In this document: positions 18,231-27,574 of the stretch, piece after piece | Layout of the letters: each line of letters opens with the position of its first letter | Numbering within the stretch: the first letter of the stretch is position 1 | Assembly (NCBI GenBank): GCA_963780655.1 | Contig: CAWACP010000012.1 | Span: 62,001 to 126,000 of the forward strand | DNA length: 64,000 nt | From: CAWACP01 sp963780655 | GTDB lineage: Bacteria > Acidobacteriota > Terriglobia > Bryobacterales > Bryobacteraceae | Direction of reading: 5' to 3' | Made by a program: the position numbers and the translations under genes | Notes under the pieces: model-generated | What the model was told of the DNA's origin: nothing | What the model saw: the letters and a program-made list of their open reading frames with translations, nothing else | Databases searched by the model: none

Positions 18231-18824
18231 ATGCTCCTGCGAGTGCTCCATGCCATTGCGTCGCGCCCTCGGATCTACGATCTGATCCAGAATGCAGCGG
18301 GCGCCCGGCGAACCCGCACTAACTTGTCCCGCTATTTCCGGGATCTGAGCGATGACGTCTGCGTGATAGATGCAGGGGGAGGAACGGGAGCGATGCTGCC
18401 GTACCTGCCATCGAAATCTCGTTATATATGCCTCGATCTGGATTCGCTGAAGCTGCATGGGTTTCGTGCTCGTGCCCCGCGCGGCATGGCTGTGCCTGGC
18501 AGCGCCGCTCAGGCGCCATTTCGCTCGGAAAGCGCCGATTGCGTGTTGGTCATCGCGGTCTGCCATCACCTGACGGAGCAGGAACTCGATGACATGTTGC
18601 GGGAGATCCGCTGGCTTCTGAAGCCGTATGGGCGTCTGGTTCTGCTCGATCCGGTATCTGCCCGACATCGCGTCGCCAGCAGGATACTTTGGGCCCTGGA
18701 TCGCGGCTCCTATCCGAGAACGGCGCAGGAACGCGGCGTGCGGATCAACGCCCACCTTCGCATTATTGAAGAGGATCACTCCGCGATCTTTCATCAGTAC
18801 TTCGCTGCGGTTGCCGCGAGATGA
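18231..18824 (+). CDS. SAM-dependent methyltransferase
   Basis: 197 residues from ATG 18231, which has GGAG eight bases upstream and begins two bases after the aminotransferase stop. Motif I is VIDAGGGTGAML. It is followed by YICLDLDSLK (acidic end of strand 2), ADCVLVIAVCHHL (motif IV position) and LLKPYGRLVLLDPV (strand 5), as in Methyltransf_11 proteins. The 3' end overlaps the next gene by ATGA. It probably methylates a sugar or lipid intermediate of the locus; N-methylation of the amino sugar made by the upstream transaminase is possible but unproven. Confidence 0.87.
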   Translation: MLLRVLHAIASRPRIYDLIQNAAGARRTRTNLSRYFRDLSDDVCVIDAGGGTGAMLPYLPSKSRYICLDLDSLKLHGFRARAPRGMAVPGSAAQAPFRSESADCVLVIAVCHHLTEQELDDMLREIRWLLKPYGRLVLLDPVSARHRVASRILWALDRGSYPRTAQERGVRINAHLRIIEEDHSAIFHQYFAAVAAR

Positions 18825-20971
18825 CCGGCGCGGTCCAGGAACGCCGCGAGAGAAGGCGACGCACAGCGCTGCGCTCGCCAATCGTCTTCGTAGTCATGCT
18901 TCAGTTGCTGATTGGCTGTCTGTATTCAGGGCCTGTTTTTTTTCGTCACTTCACCGACGGTGTGCCAAGAGCGCCGGTGGGGCGCTCCATCGCTTTTATG
19001 CCGCCCGGCGATCAGTTCGAACAACTGAATCGGTATACGATGGTCGGAGCCAATATACTTCGCCATCGTAGCCCTTACTACGAAGGTTTCGAGTACAATG
19101 TCTCCAAAACGGCCCCGCCATTTTCGGAAGGATGGGTATTCTTTCCGTTTTCCTTCTTCGGTGGCTTGCTTTCCATCCTGATTGGCGGTACCGCGGCTTT
19201 TAATCTCCTTGGGGTACTCTCGTATCCACTAGCGGGCGTTGCCATGTTCGCGCTGCTGCGCCGATACACGAATTCATTCTGGCCCGCACTCCTCGGGTCA
19301 ATCGTCTACTCGACGCTGCCGTTCCGCACAGCGTTTCTGTACGGAGAAATGGTTTTTGGCATCGACGCTTGTATGATTCCGTTGACGCTGCTCTTGTTCG
19401 AGCGCTTCCTTGCGGAGCGAGACTGGCGGAGCGCTGCGTTGTTCGGGGGCGCACTGTTTTGTACAATCGCGGCTAATTTCCAGTCTGCATACTTCTTCCT
19501 GTTATTTGGCATGCCGTATTTTCTGGTCGCCTGCACTCTCAGCCATCGTGCGCGCGCCTTTTCTCGAACCATGCGATGTTTGTTAGCGGCCTCCGTAATA
19601 CCAGCATGCCTGTATGCGTATCACGTGAACGCCCTCGTCAGTCGGGCGGTCCGCGTTTCATCGTTGCAGGAGGTGGCAATCTATACGCCGTCCTTTGCTA
19701 ATATGTTGACGGTTTTCAACGGCAACGAAAAGAACGTCTTTATTGGCTTTCCGGCTTTGCTCTTGTTGGCGTTTTTATGTCTTCGGGGCGTCGTTCCAAT
19801 GCTGCGCGAAGCGAGCGCTGACCGGAGGCGTTTATGGTGCACCTTCGCGCCATTATTCGCGGTTTCCTACCTGTTCTGCTTCGGTACCAGGGTGGACCAA
19901 CTTCTCCATGCGCCCGTCTATGGTGTTTTCTTCAGATATTTTCCCGGCGGGAGCGCAACCCGGACCCCGGGCCGGATCATGGCTGTTGCCGGCGCTTTCT
20001 TTGCTATCGTCTTTGGACTCGCAATCGACGAACTGCTGCGCGGTTGGTCGCGGAGGCGGCGGATCATTCCGGTGGCCGCCGCCCTGCTCGCCATTGCCGT
20101 AGTTTTTCAGAACGACTATCTTTCGCCGAGCATGGCAATACTCGAGCCGTCCAACTCGGTCTATGAGTCCATACGTGGAACCAGCGGTCGGGTGCTTGCG
20201 CTCCCGTTTCAGAAGGCTCCGGATCAATACCTGAACGCTACTTATATCTACTACGGGCAGAAATACGATCTCCATATGTTCAACGGCCACAGTTCGCTTT
20301 ATCCTGAGATTGTTCGGGATGTAACGCAACGTTTGTTTGAGGTCAGCTCGCGCGGCGAGATATCGGAGGATTGCTGGCGATGGCTGAGAGAAAACGGGTA
20401 TCGGTTCGTGATCGTTCACGATACCCCGTTCGCACCCCGGATCGCTCCACTCGCGCTGATGCGTTTGCTTTCGAGCCGTTTCCTGCAGCTGAAGTCCAGA
20501 GCGGATAATATGTACGAGTTTTGCATCCTGCCCAGTCCGAGAGAATCTGGCGATGAAAGCGAGGCTGAACTGATCCAGCGGTTGTCCGCTCAGATTGGGG
20601 GGCCTCCGATCCTCTACGACGATGGCTGGTATGAAGAGGAGTCATACCCAGGCCAGAAGCCTTTCAGATGGATGCATGGCATCCGTTCAGTATTGTTGGT
20701 GGCGAGAGGATCGACAGGCCTGCGGTTTGAGGTGAAATGTCCTTACGGCGGTCCGCGCATCGAAAGCGGCAATGGCCAGGTACGGGCGACCACAGGAGCT
20801 TTGCCCGATGGGTGGCTCAGCGTAAGCTTTCGGTTGCCGCCTGCACCAGCCGCTTACTCTGCGCTTACTATCAATGCTGACCGCGTCTATCGCGCTGCTC
20901 CTGATCCGCGGGAGTTCGGCTGCATGATCCGCGATGTCGAGGCGGAGCGAGATGAACAGTTGCGGCCATGA
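18821..20971 (+). CDS. Large polytopic membrane protein, YfhO-like glycan enzyme
   Basis: 716 residues, starting in the ATGA overlap with the methyltransferase. There are roughly ten to twelve hydrophobic helices between residues 20 and 430, a first extracytoplasmic loop with GDQF and a large soluble C-terminal part (about 430-716). The layout and motifs (first-loop GDQFEQ, central FRYFPGGSATRTPGR, C-terminal ENGYRFVIVHD) recall YfhO and related GT-C-type bacterial membrane proteins that modify envelope polymers with lipid-linked sugars. A GT-C fold is inferred from topology rather than from a proven active site. It closes the rightward aminotransferase operon. Confidence 0.7.
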   Translation: MTGAVQERRERRRRTALRSPIVFVVMLQLLIGCLYSGPVFFRHFTDGVPRAPVGRSIAFMPPGDQFEQLNRYTMVGANILRHRSPYYEGFEYNVSKTAPPFSEGWVFFPFSFFGGLLSILIGGTAAFNLLGVLSYPLAGVAMFALLRRYTNSFWPALLGSIVYSTLPFRTAFLYGEMVFGIDACMIPLTLLLFERFLAERDWRSAALFGGALFCTIAANFQSAYFFLLFGMPYFLVACTLSHRARAFSRTMRCLLAASVIPACLYAYHVNALVSRAVRVSSLQEVAIYTPSFANMLTVFNGNEKNVFIGFPALLLLAFLCLRGVVPMLREASADRRRLWCTFAPLFAVSYLFCFGTRVDQLLHAPVYGVFFRYFPGGSATRTPGRIMAVAGAFFAIVFGLAIDELLRGWSRRRRIIPVAAALLAIAVVFQNDYLSPSMAILEPSNSVYESIRGTSGRVLALPFQKAPDQYLNATYIYYGQKYDLHMFNGHSSLYPEIVRDVTQRLFEVSSRGEISEDCWRWLRENGYRFVIVHDTPFAPRIAPLALMRLLSSRFLQLKSRADNMYEFCILPSPRESGDESEAELIQRLSAQIGGPPILYDDGWYEEESYPGQKPFRWMHGIRSVLLVARGSTGLRFEVKCPYGGPRIESGNGQVRATTGALPDGWLSVSFRLPPAPAAYSALTINADRVYRAAPDPREFGCMIRDVEAERDEQLRP

Positions 20972-21124
20972 CCGGGGGTCCTTCCATCTGACCGGCAAAG
21001 ACGCTCACCCTTAGTTAGGCGTCGACGTACCCGTGGCAGGGAGATTTTGGAGAGTGATGTAGAGGGCCTGCGGCGTCCCCGCCGGCGGATCTGAGAGGCG
21101 TACCGCCGTGAAACGGACGCTTCC

Positions 21125-22294
21125 TCAGGGCCTGAGAATGAAATCCGCGATCCGCCGTGCCACAGCGGACACGTCGTGGTGGCGAGCAGTGTACTCGGCG
21201 GCGCGTCGACCGAGTTCGTCGAAACGAGTGCGATCTTCCATAAACAACTCTATAATTGAATAAATCACATCTTCAGTAACGCCCGGCGGATCAGGCGGCA
21301 GTTTCACGGCAATATCGTCCGGCAGTTCCGAAAACCACGCATAATCAGTGAACACGCACGGCTTGCCACATCCGAGGGCGCGCAGAGCGGCTGCGGAAGT
21401 TTCACCCATTGACGGATATCTGAGGTTCAGAACCAGATCTGACGCCGCCAGATAATCGTCGTACTCGGCGGCGCTGACGTAACCGGTAACCCGGACGCGC
21501 TCTCCCAAAAGATCATTGACATACGAACCCTCTCCGACCATGACATAGTCGACCGCGGTACTCGCCTGTTTGTTAAAGCGATTGACGGCGCGGCAGATGA
21601 CGTGATTCAGTTTCGTCGGTGCGACGAATCCGAAGGACGCCAACAGAATCGTCCCGGGCGGAATGCCAAGTCGCCTGCGCGCGTCGTGCACGGCAGTGGC
21701 CTTCGGAAGGGCGCCGAGCCCCACTGCCTGTTTGATCGTTTCAATGTCAACCGGGGACGCTGCTCGTTCGACAACTTTCTTTCGCGCATACTCCGAATGA
21801 CTGATGAATCGGTTGCCGGAGTGGATGAGTTCCCGGTTAAATGCCAGCCGCTCAGGTTTGGCGAACTGAAGCAGGTCGACTCCCCCTCGCGCCAGACGGC
21901 GCACGATGGAGACTCCCGCAGATCCTTCCTCCGCATACACGCGGCGGTAAAAATCAGGGCTGTTCCGGTAAAACCCGACGTAAAGGAAATACAGAACCAC
22001 ATCGTGAAGCAGCACCACTCCGGGATAGTTAAGGCAACATTCGTAAATATACGAGTGATACCACGGATTGTTTCCGATGTGGTAAAAGCGAAGAGGATAT
22101 TGATTCCAGCGCAGACCCCTGTCACGAAATCCGATTGCCGGGAACCCGTTTGGTTCATGCCGCGCCGGGTCTTCGACCAGCAGCGTTATGTCGAAATACT
22201 CCTTCAACGCCTGGACAAGTATGGCCGAAAGATCAGCGACCCCCGTCTGCATCGGCGGGAACGGGCTGGCGAAGAGCAGTCTCTGTTTAGCCAT
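21125..22294 (-). CDS. Glycosyltransferase family 4-like protein
   Basis: 389 residues from ATG 22294. The open frame extends further upstream, but those residues are the antisense-like end of the preceding gene, which this gene overlaps by 8 bp. N-terminal Rossmann half: LLFASPFPPMQTGVAD, YHIGNNPWYH, VVLLHD. C-terminal half: ILLASFGFVAPTKLN, VGEGSYVNDL, GYVSAAEYDDYLAASDLVLNLRYPSMGETSAAALRA-like region with the EX7E-type donor site partly replaced (MGETSAAALRALGCGKP). It is the last gene of the leftward sulfotransferase operon. It is paralogous to 29182-30537, sharing HIGNN/NLGND, LLHD/ILHDP and NLRYPSMGE/NLRHPTMGE. The sugar donor is unknown. Confidence 0.85.
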   Translation of the reverse strand: MAKQRLLFASPFPPMQTGVADLSAILVQALKEYFDITLLVEDPARHEPNGFPAIGFRDRGLRWNQYPLRFYHIGNNPWYHSYIYECCLNYPGVVLLHDVVLYFLYVGFYRNSPDFYRRVYAEEGSAGVSIVRRLARGGVDLLQFAKPERLAFNRELIHSGNRFISHSEYARKKVVERAASPVDIETIKQAVGLGALPKATAVHDARRRLGIPPGTILLASFGFVAPTKLNHVICRAVNRFNKQASTAVDYVMVGEGSYVNDLLGERVRVTGYVSAAEYDDYLAASDLVLNLRYPSMGETSAAALRALGCGKPCVFTDYAWFSELPDDIAVKLPPDPPGVTEDVIYSIIELFMEDRTRFDELGRRAAEYTARHHDVSAVARRIADFILRP

Positions 22295-23342
22295 CTGCAC
22301 TCCCCGTGAGGCAGGCCACAACATGATCCCAATTGATATCGAGTGTGCGCATGGTGCGAAAGGCGCGTTCGCCGAGCCATTGGGCAAGCCCGGACTCAGT
22401 TGCCAGCCGCTCAATCGCGCAGGCCACGCTGGCGGGATTATCTTTGACCACGAAACCATTTTCGCCATCGCGAATGAACTGCAGAGCCTCGCCGCCGTTT
22501 TCGAAGGCAATCACCGGTTTGTGGGAGAGAAACGCTTCCAGAGGAACGTAGCCATAATCCTCCTGAAACGCTCCGAAATAAACAGCTGAGCAGCGCGCGT
22601 AATAGTCGATTTTCTCTGGCTCGGATATCTCTCCCAGCAGGTGGACCCGGCCCGCCAGGCCCCGCTCCGAAATCAAACGGGCCAGCGCATCCATTTCCCG
22701 AGCGCTGCCGCGTCCCGCGATGACAACCTGCATAGAGGAGTTCAGAAGCGCTGCGGCCTCGACCAGAACACGCTGTCGCTTCATGGGGTCGATTCGACTG
22801 GGGTAGAAGATGAACGGTTCATAGGAGCTGCAGTGGAGTTGCTGGTGATTCGGTGGCGGATGATAAAGAGGCGTGGAATCGAGCCCGTTGTAAAGACGGA
22901 GCCGGTCGGATACAAGCCGCGAATTCGTATAGATCGTGCGTGACTCGCTCAGGAAGTCACGATCGTTGGCAACTATTGTTTCCCGAACCATTTTGCCTTC
23001 GGGAAGATTGTGCAAATCGCCGAACTCCGTTTCCCAAAGGTCGTAGGCCTGCCGATGTTGATGTAGCAGCCAGACAACCTTATTCGGATGTTTCAAATAG
23101 TAAGCCGGGAACTTAAGCGCAATCACCAGGTCTATCCGTTCGCCGTCGACTTCGGTCAAGTCGGTCATCCGGGCAGCAATCATGCAGCCGATCAGGGTCG
23201 ATGGCGGATACCATTTAAAGGGGATCGTCACGATGTCGGCTTCGTAACCACGCTCGCGAAGCGCCTCCCGCAGCGACTCAGCATGGGATTCAGCGCCTCC
23301 GCGAGTAAACGGCACCTGCACGCTGGCAATCGCCACTTTCAT
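22287..23342 (-). CDS. GT4 family glycosyltransferase
   Basis: 351 residues. It opens MKVAIASVQVPFTRGGAESHAE, the glycine-rich acceptor loop of GT-B enzymes. It continues with VIALKFPAYYLKHPNKVVWLLHQHR, then the donor half FIFYPSRIDPMKRQ, VVIAGRGS, LGEISEPEKIDYYARCSAV and the phosphate-binding FQEDYGYVPLEAFLSHKPVIA (E..xxxxE pattern). It overlaps the preceding glycosyltransferase by ATGA and the following one by 8 bp, so all three are translationally coupled. It is closely related to 28142-29185 on the opposite strand, which keeps the HQHRxAYDLW segment almost unchanged. The donor sugar is unknown. Confidence 0.9.
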   Translation of the reverse strand: MKVAIASVQVPFTRGGAESHAESLREALRERGYEADIVTIPFKWYPPSTLIGCMIAARMTDLTEVDGERIDLVIALKFPAYYLKHPNKVVWLLHQHRQAYDLWETEFGDLHNLPEGKMVRETIVANDRDFLSESRTIYTNSRLVSDRLRLYNGLDSTPLYHPPPNHQQLHCSSYEPFIFYPSRIDPMKRQRVLVEAAALLNSSMQVVIAGRGSAREMDALARLISERGLAGRVHLLGEISEPEKIDYYARCSAVYFGAFQEDYGYVPLEAFLSHKPVIAFENGGEALQFIRDGENGFVVKDNPASVACAIERLATESGLAQWLGERAFRTMRTLDINWDHVVACLTGSADG

Positions 23343-24427
23343 AGCTGGATCCCGAGAAAGCCTTCGAGCGCCTGCGTGAACGTCGCATGGATGCGTTCGG
23401 GGGTGAACCGCTCCCGATAATTGTTGTAACCCTGGTCGGTAATTTCAAACCAGAAGTTCTGATCCTTCCGCAATTTGTCAATGGCGGTCGCATATTCCAC
23501 TGGATCGTCATCCAGAAGGATCTGCCCAGGCCCCAGCGTTTCTGTCAGAGCGCAGCTTCTTCGCGCAACCACCGGCAGATGCACGCACTGCGATTCCACT
23601 ACAGGAACGCAGAAACCTTCGTGATAGCTGCAACAAAGGTAAGCATCGCACCCGAGATAATAGGAGAGGAGTTCGGCGTCAGAGACGCAATCGGCGTACA
23701 CAAGCCTGTCCGCAACGCCGAGATCGTGGGCGTCAGCCATCACGGCGTCGTAATAGCTTCGGCACATCGGATCGAGCTTTCCGGCGATAATTCCCACAAT
23801 GGGATCGGTATACAAGTCGCTGTACACGCGCAGAATATTGAGAAACAGACGATGACCTTTGTTTGGCACGAAACGCCCGATCATGAATACGTGCGTGCGT
23901 TTCGATTCAATAAGGCTTTTGAGAAGCTCTTCATCCGGGCAGATCCTGGCAGCGGTAATCGGTGAGAGAAACGGAGGCGCGACCGTGCTGGCCGGAAGCC
24001 CGTCGATGCCGATTTCCGCAAAGTTGCAGTGCGAATCGGAAAGCCACAGGGCCTCCGGGAACAGCGCTACCAGTCGGTAAGTTTGTTCTCGGCCCTTCAG
24101 GCAGGAGTCCCAGTACATCTCGAAATCTACAAAGAAACTCGGAGGAGTAATGTTGTGATACTTGATAATGATGCGAGCCCGCGTCTGCCGAAGGAGCGCC
24201 TCTCCCTCTTCCCAGTACGCGCTGTGATGATAAATAACTATATTCTCTGGTTCTGAGAGAACTCGGGCTGACTCATCGCGACCTAAGACGCTTCGCCCGC
24301 TAATTTCGACGTACTCGCCGTACAGATGGCACTGGAACCTGCTCCTGAGGGCATCATACATGCCGACAATGTCGGCGCCTATCGCGTCCCGCCCGACAAT
24401 AGATCTGTGCATCAACAGGAAACGCAT
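23339..24427 (-). CDS. GT4 family glycosyltransferase
   Basis: 362 residues. The N-terminal half has VGRDAIGADIVGM and IVIYHHSAYWEEGEALL. The donor half carries VFMIGRFVPNKGHRLFL, VGIIAGKLDP, LVYADCVSDAELLSYYLGCDAYL and the EGFCVPVVESQ motif with both glutamates of the family E-x7-E donor site. The start is ATG 24427, 38 bp after the coiled-coil methyltransferase stop. Unlike its two downstream neighbours it has no paralogue in the facing rightward operon. It probably adds one sugar of the surface glycan on the cytoplasmic face. Confidence 0.88.
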   Translation of the reverse strand: MRFLLMHRSIVGRDAIGADIVGMYDALRSRFQCHLYGEYVEISGRSVLGRDESARVLSEPENIVIYHHSAYWEEGEALLRQTRARIIIKYHNITPPSFFVDFEMYWDSCLKGREQTYRLVALFPEALWLSDSHCNFAEIGIDGLPASTVAPPFLSPITAARICPDEELLKSLIESKRTHVFMIGRFVPNKGHRLFLNILRVYSDLYTDPIVGIIAGKLDPMCRSYYDAVMADAHDLGVADRLVYADCVSDAELLSYYLGCDAYLCCSYHEGFCVPVVESQCVHLPVVARRSCALTETLGPGQILLDDDPVEYATAIDKLRKDQNFWFEITDQGYNNYRERFTPERIHATFTQALEGFLGIQL

Positions 24428-24465
24428 CTGGAATAGGCCCGAGAAGGAACACAGAAGTGCAAATG

Positions 24466-25806
24466 TCAGACTTTCCGCCCGATAATAGCATAATCCTGCG
24501 GACCATAAAAATACTGGTTGAATCTCTGGGCGAGTCCGCGTTCATCGCCGGCGATTGCATTCTCGGGCGGGTATGGATGCAGGTTCAGTACCTCGACTCG
24601 AAACATTCCACGAGCCTCGGCCAGAAACTTCAGCACGTTGCTGGGGATCGGACGAACATGCGTAAGGTCCTGATAAAAGGTACAGGCGCCCACCTGGATA
24701 TTCGCCGGGTTCGGCGTTTCAAAGATAGCCAGGCCGCCAGGTTTGAGCACTCGCATGGTTTCGTCGAGCACTTCGAGAAGTTGATGACTCTGGAGGTGCT
24801 CCACAACATGGAACGCGGTGAGCGCGCCCAGTGACGATGCTGCTAGACTGCGAAGGTAGCCTAAGCCGTCCGCGTGAACCGCCGTCAGGCCATGACGTTC
24901 GCAGCGGGTTATCATCGCTCTGTTCGCGTCAATTCCGCTGTTATGCATTCCGTGCTCTCGAAGGAGTTCCAGCCATTCTCCGCGGCCGCAGCCGAGGTCG
25001 AGCACCTCCATTTCTGAGCCGCCGATGCCTGCCTCCCGAAGGATCGGAAGGTAGATTTCCAGTCTTTGCTTTATGTCCGCGCGAGTTCCGCGGAACGAAT
25101 CTTCGAACGCCACATAAAGACTATCGAGGCCGTGGCGATCCTCGACGGCCAGCGATGACGCCTGTTCCGCCGACAACGTCTCCGGGAGATGGCGAGTCGG
25201 TTCGTGCAGCAGGGTCGTAATTCTGCGATCCTGCGCCCGCAACTCCGCTTTGATTTGGGCGAAGCTCGGCAGTGCAGCCGCGAGTTCTCCTTCGTGCTCG
25301 CGCTGTGTGCGTATGGCCTGGAGTTCCTCGACATTTGTGTGTACTTGTGTCTCCAGCCGCCGCAGTTGTTCGGACTGCGCTTTAAGCCGTTCGTCCAGGC
25401 CTGTCTGCATCGAGACAACCCGGGCCAGGAGTGCGTCGAACGCCGTGGAGCCGGCGGCCGCCGTTGCCGCGAGCGCCTCGATTGCGTTCGCGGACGCATT
25501 CTGAAACTCGACAATCTGAGGGGTGTACCAGAAGAGCATCCGGCGGACGATCTGGACCAACAGCGCGCCGACTCTCCCACGCAGTCCCGGAGGTTGCGGC
25601 GGCATTTGCCCCACCATTCCTGCGCCGTTTTTGAGTCGTTGAGCGGACTCGCGCAACGAGCTGAGGTTGCGTTTCGGAAGACCGAACGGCGCTGGAGCCG
25701 GCGTCGGCCGGACGGGTGAGGCAGGCGTGGAAAGGCTGGCGAGAATCTTTTCACGAATCTCCTGAACTGTTTCCTGAATACTTACAGGTTGTTTCTTGTT
25801 TTCCAT
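24466..25806 (-). CDS. Coiled-coil methyltransferase, possible glycan chain-length terminator
   Basis: 446 residues. Residues 1-100 are Pro-rich, then have a conserved GLRGRVGALLVQIVRRMLFWYTP segment that looks membrane-peripheral. Residues 105-220 are heptad-rich coiled coil (LDERLKAQSEQLRRLETQV). Residues 225-446 are a class I methyltransferase: VLDLGCGRGEWLELL at 268-282, a GIDAN strand-2 turn and ALTAFHVVEHLQ. The combination of a methyltransferase with a long coiled coil recalls the WbdD type of O-antigen chain terminator, although the order differs and no kinase domain is visible. It lies between a sulfotransferase and three glycosyltransferases. The 65-100 segment is conserved in the truncated paralogue at 27575-28069. 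Confidence 0.82.
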   Translation of the reverse strand: MENKKQPVSIQETVQEIREKILASLSTPASPVRPTPAPAPFGLPKRNLSSLRESAQRLKNGAGMVGQMPPQPPGLRGRVGALLVQIVRRMLFWYTPQIVEFQNASANAIEALAATAAAGSTAFDALLARVVSMQTGLDERLKAQSEQLRRLETQVHTNVEELQAIRTQREHEGELAAALPSFAQIKAELRAQDRRITTLLHEPTRHLPETLSAEQASSLAVEDRHGLDSLYVAFEDSFRGTRADIKQRLEIYLPILREAGIGGSEMEVLDLGCGRGEWLELLREHGMHNSGIDANRAMITRCERHGLTAVHADGLGYLRSLAASSLGALTAFHVVEHLQSHQLLEVLDETMRVLKPGGLAIFETPNPANIQVGACTFYQDLTHVRPIPSNVLKFLAEARGMFRVEVLNLHPYPPENAIAGDERGLAQRFNQYFYGPQDYAIIGRKV

Positions 25807-25972
25807 AGTTGAGACGACCTTAGGTCCATCAGGTACAGCTCATCGCATGCAAAACGTCAAGGGCCTTCGCGGGCGTGCGCTGGTGATGGAAGCCCCGAGG
25901 GAATGGAAGCGGTCCGCGGCCGTTTCCAGCGTAGCCGCAGGCCCACGCCAAATAAGCACAGTCGTCGAGCTC

Positions 25973-27199
25973 TTAGTCGTTCTCACCCAGGTGTGCTTCA
26001 CCAAGGGGAGTAATACAAAGCCAGCTTACCATGATGCCCAGCGGGCGCTCGTCCGTGCTCTTCTCATCGAGATCGCTGGGACGGCAAACTCGCGCGACTT
26101 CGATCTCAAGGATAGCAACCTCGTCCCTGGCGAGAACACTCCGTTGCGCTTCCGCCGTGCACAGGACCGAGTCGCAGCTTTCGTTAGCGCTGGGGAAAAA
26201 GCGAATTGGCAACTCACATCCGTTCAGACGCATCCGCAGCTCTTTTACGTTCTCCGGCACGATGGCGCGGCTGATAAACATCGAAATCAATAAATCGCGG
26301 TCTGAGCATAATCGAAGCTGCAGCGAAGAGATCCGGCCGGGCCCCGTCCACCTGCCATGCCGCCCATCCGCAAGTAACTCCCGCTGATGCCATCCGCTGC
26401 CGTGCAAAGCCTGATCGAACGTTACCAGGCGAGTTGCGACTGGCGGCTCCGATCCCAGACGATCGCGATAGTAGTTGCATCCGCTTCTCCGGTTCTCGCT
26501 CAGCGCATCGAAGAACAGTTCCTTCGCGGATTGATACAACTCCTCATCGAGGGAAAGCAATGCCGAAAGCCGTTGCTTGTCTCTTTCGTTCACCAGATCC
26601 CGGTTCCGGTTCGTCTGCACATTCAATACCGGCCAGTCCGCGCGAACCGGCCAACCGAATCGATCGCAGATCAGCCGCATGGATTCGCCGAACTGTTCAA
26701 CTATTCCGACCACCGTCATCGACGCAAGTCTTCTTCGGGCTTTTTCGAGTAAGCTTCGCTTCGTTAGTTCCTGGATGGCGAGATCTCTGTGCGGATAGAA
26801 CAGGTCGTATCCTGTGTTGCGCGTAGACAAGTCGTCGCACGCCAACCAGCGACTCTGTAGATTGAGCAGAAGCTGGATGTACTTCGAATCGATGACATCC
26901 CCCAGCGTGCACTCGCTATCGAGGAAGCCATGTGCTTTGTGATCGAAGAACATGGACAAGGCCTGGTCGAGCGGACGCCTCAGGAACGTTATGACGTCCA
27001 GCTCGGTGTTCAGATAACCCTTCAACCCGTAACCAAAGTGGCCTGCAATGAGCTGGTAATTCCTTAGTTCGACCGGCGGAACGCAAAGGAGTTCCCGGGG
27101 ATGCATGATCGGCGCAATGGCCGACGCTGGGAAGTTATCACTGAGCGCGGCTCTTACAGACGTCCCTGCCGTCTTGGGAATGTGCAGGAAATAAAGCAT
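25973..27199 (-). CDS. Sulfotransferase with extra C-terminal beta domain
   Basis: 408 residues. The PAPS 5'-phosphosulfate loop is HIPKTAGTSVR at 6-16 and the 3'-phosphate contact is FLRRPLDQALSMF at 72-84 (R75, S82), as in the Sulfotransfer_2 family that includes heparan and chondroitin sulfotransferases. The catalytic half ends near residue 245. Residues 260-408 form a separate beta-rich domain (FDQALHGSGWHQRE, RISSLQLRLCSDRDLLISMFI) resembling C-terminal sandwich domains of other glycan enzymes. The start is ATG 27199, as the first conserved strand begins at residue 2. It is the first gene of the leftward operon and implies that the locus makes a sulfated glycan. Confidence 0.88.
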   Translation of the reverse strand: MLYFLHIPKTAGTSVRAALSDNFPASAIAPIMHPRELLCVPPVELRNYQLIAGHFGYGLKGYLNTELDVITFLRRPLDQALSMFFDHKAHGFLDSECTLGDVIDSKYIQLLLNLQSRWLACDDLSTRNTGYDLFYPHRDLAIQELTKRSLLEKARRRLASMTVVGIVEQFGESMRLICDRFGWPVRADWPVLNVQTNRNRDLVNERDKQRLSALLSLDEELYQSAKELFFDALSENRRSGCNYYRDRLGSEPPVATRLVTFDQALHGSGWHQRELLADGRHGRWTGPGRISSLQLRLCSDRDLLISMFISRAIVPENVKELRMRLNGCELPIRFFPSANESCDSVLCTAEAQRSVLARDEVAILEIEVARVCRPSDLDEKSTDERPLGIMVSWLCITPLGEAHLGEND

Positions 27200-27574
27200 T
27201 CATCCAGGAGTGTAACTCCAGATCCCGTGAGCAGCGTCATCAACGGACGACCCATCCGGCACGAGCGCCTTGCGGCCAGCGGCAGCTACCGACCGCTGAT
27301 CGAGCATGCTGTTCAGCAGTCGGCTACCATGAATCAGCGGTGGCGGAGGCCCTCAGAGCCGCTCGGAAACAACCCGAGCCGGCCTGGCTCCTCGTGGCTG
27401 GGTAGGTAGGCGCACCGCTCATTATTGCACCGGGCTGCCGCCGGATGCGGAGTTGCCCTTTGTGCTCGAACCATTGCGCAATATCGTAGAATCTGGAGTG
27501 TTCAGTGCACGACATTCACTCGCGGTCGACGTCGCCGGCAACGCCGGTTGTCCGGAGCCGTGGTTCACTGGCGT
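27200..27574. other. Divergent intergenic region between two glycan operons
   Basis: 375 bp between the sulfotransferase start (leftward) and the coiled-coil protein start (rightward). It must hold the promoters of both operons, but I see no clear -35/-10 pair. A frame open from 27425 runs into the downstream gene, yet its Arg-rich translation does not look like protein before about 27575. Confidence 0.6.
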
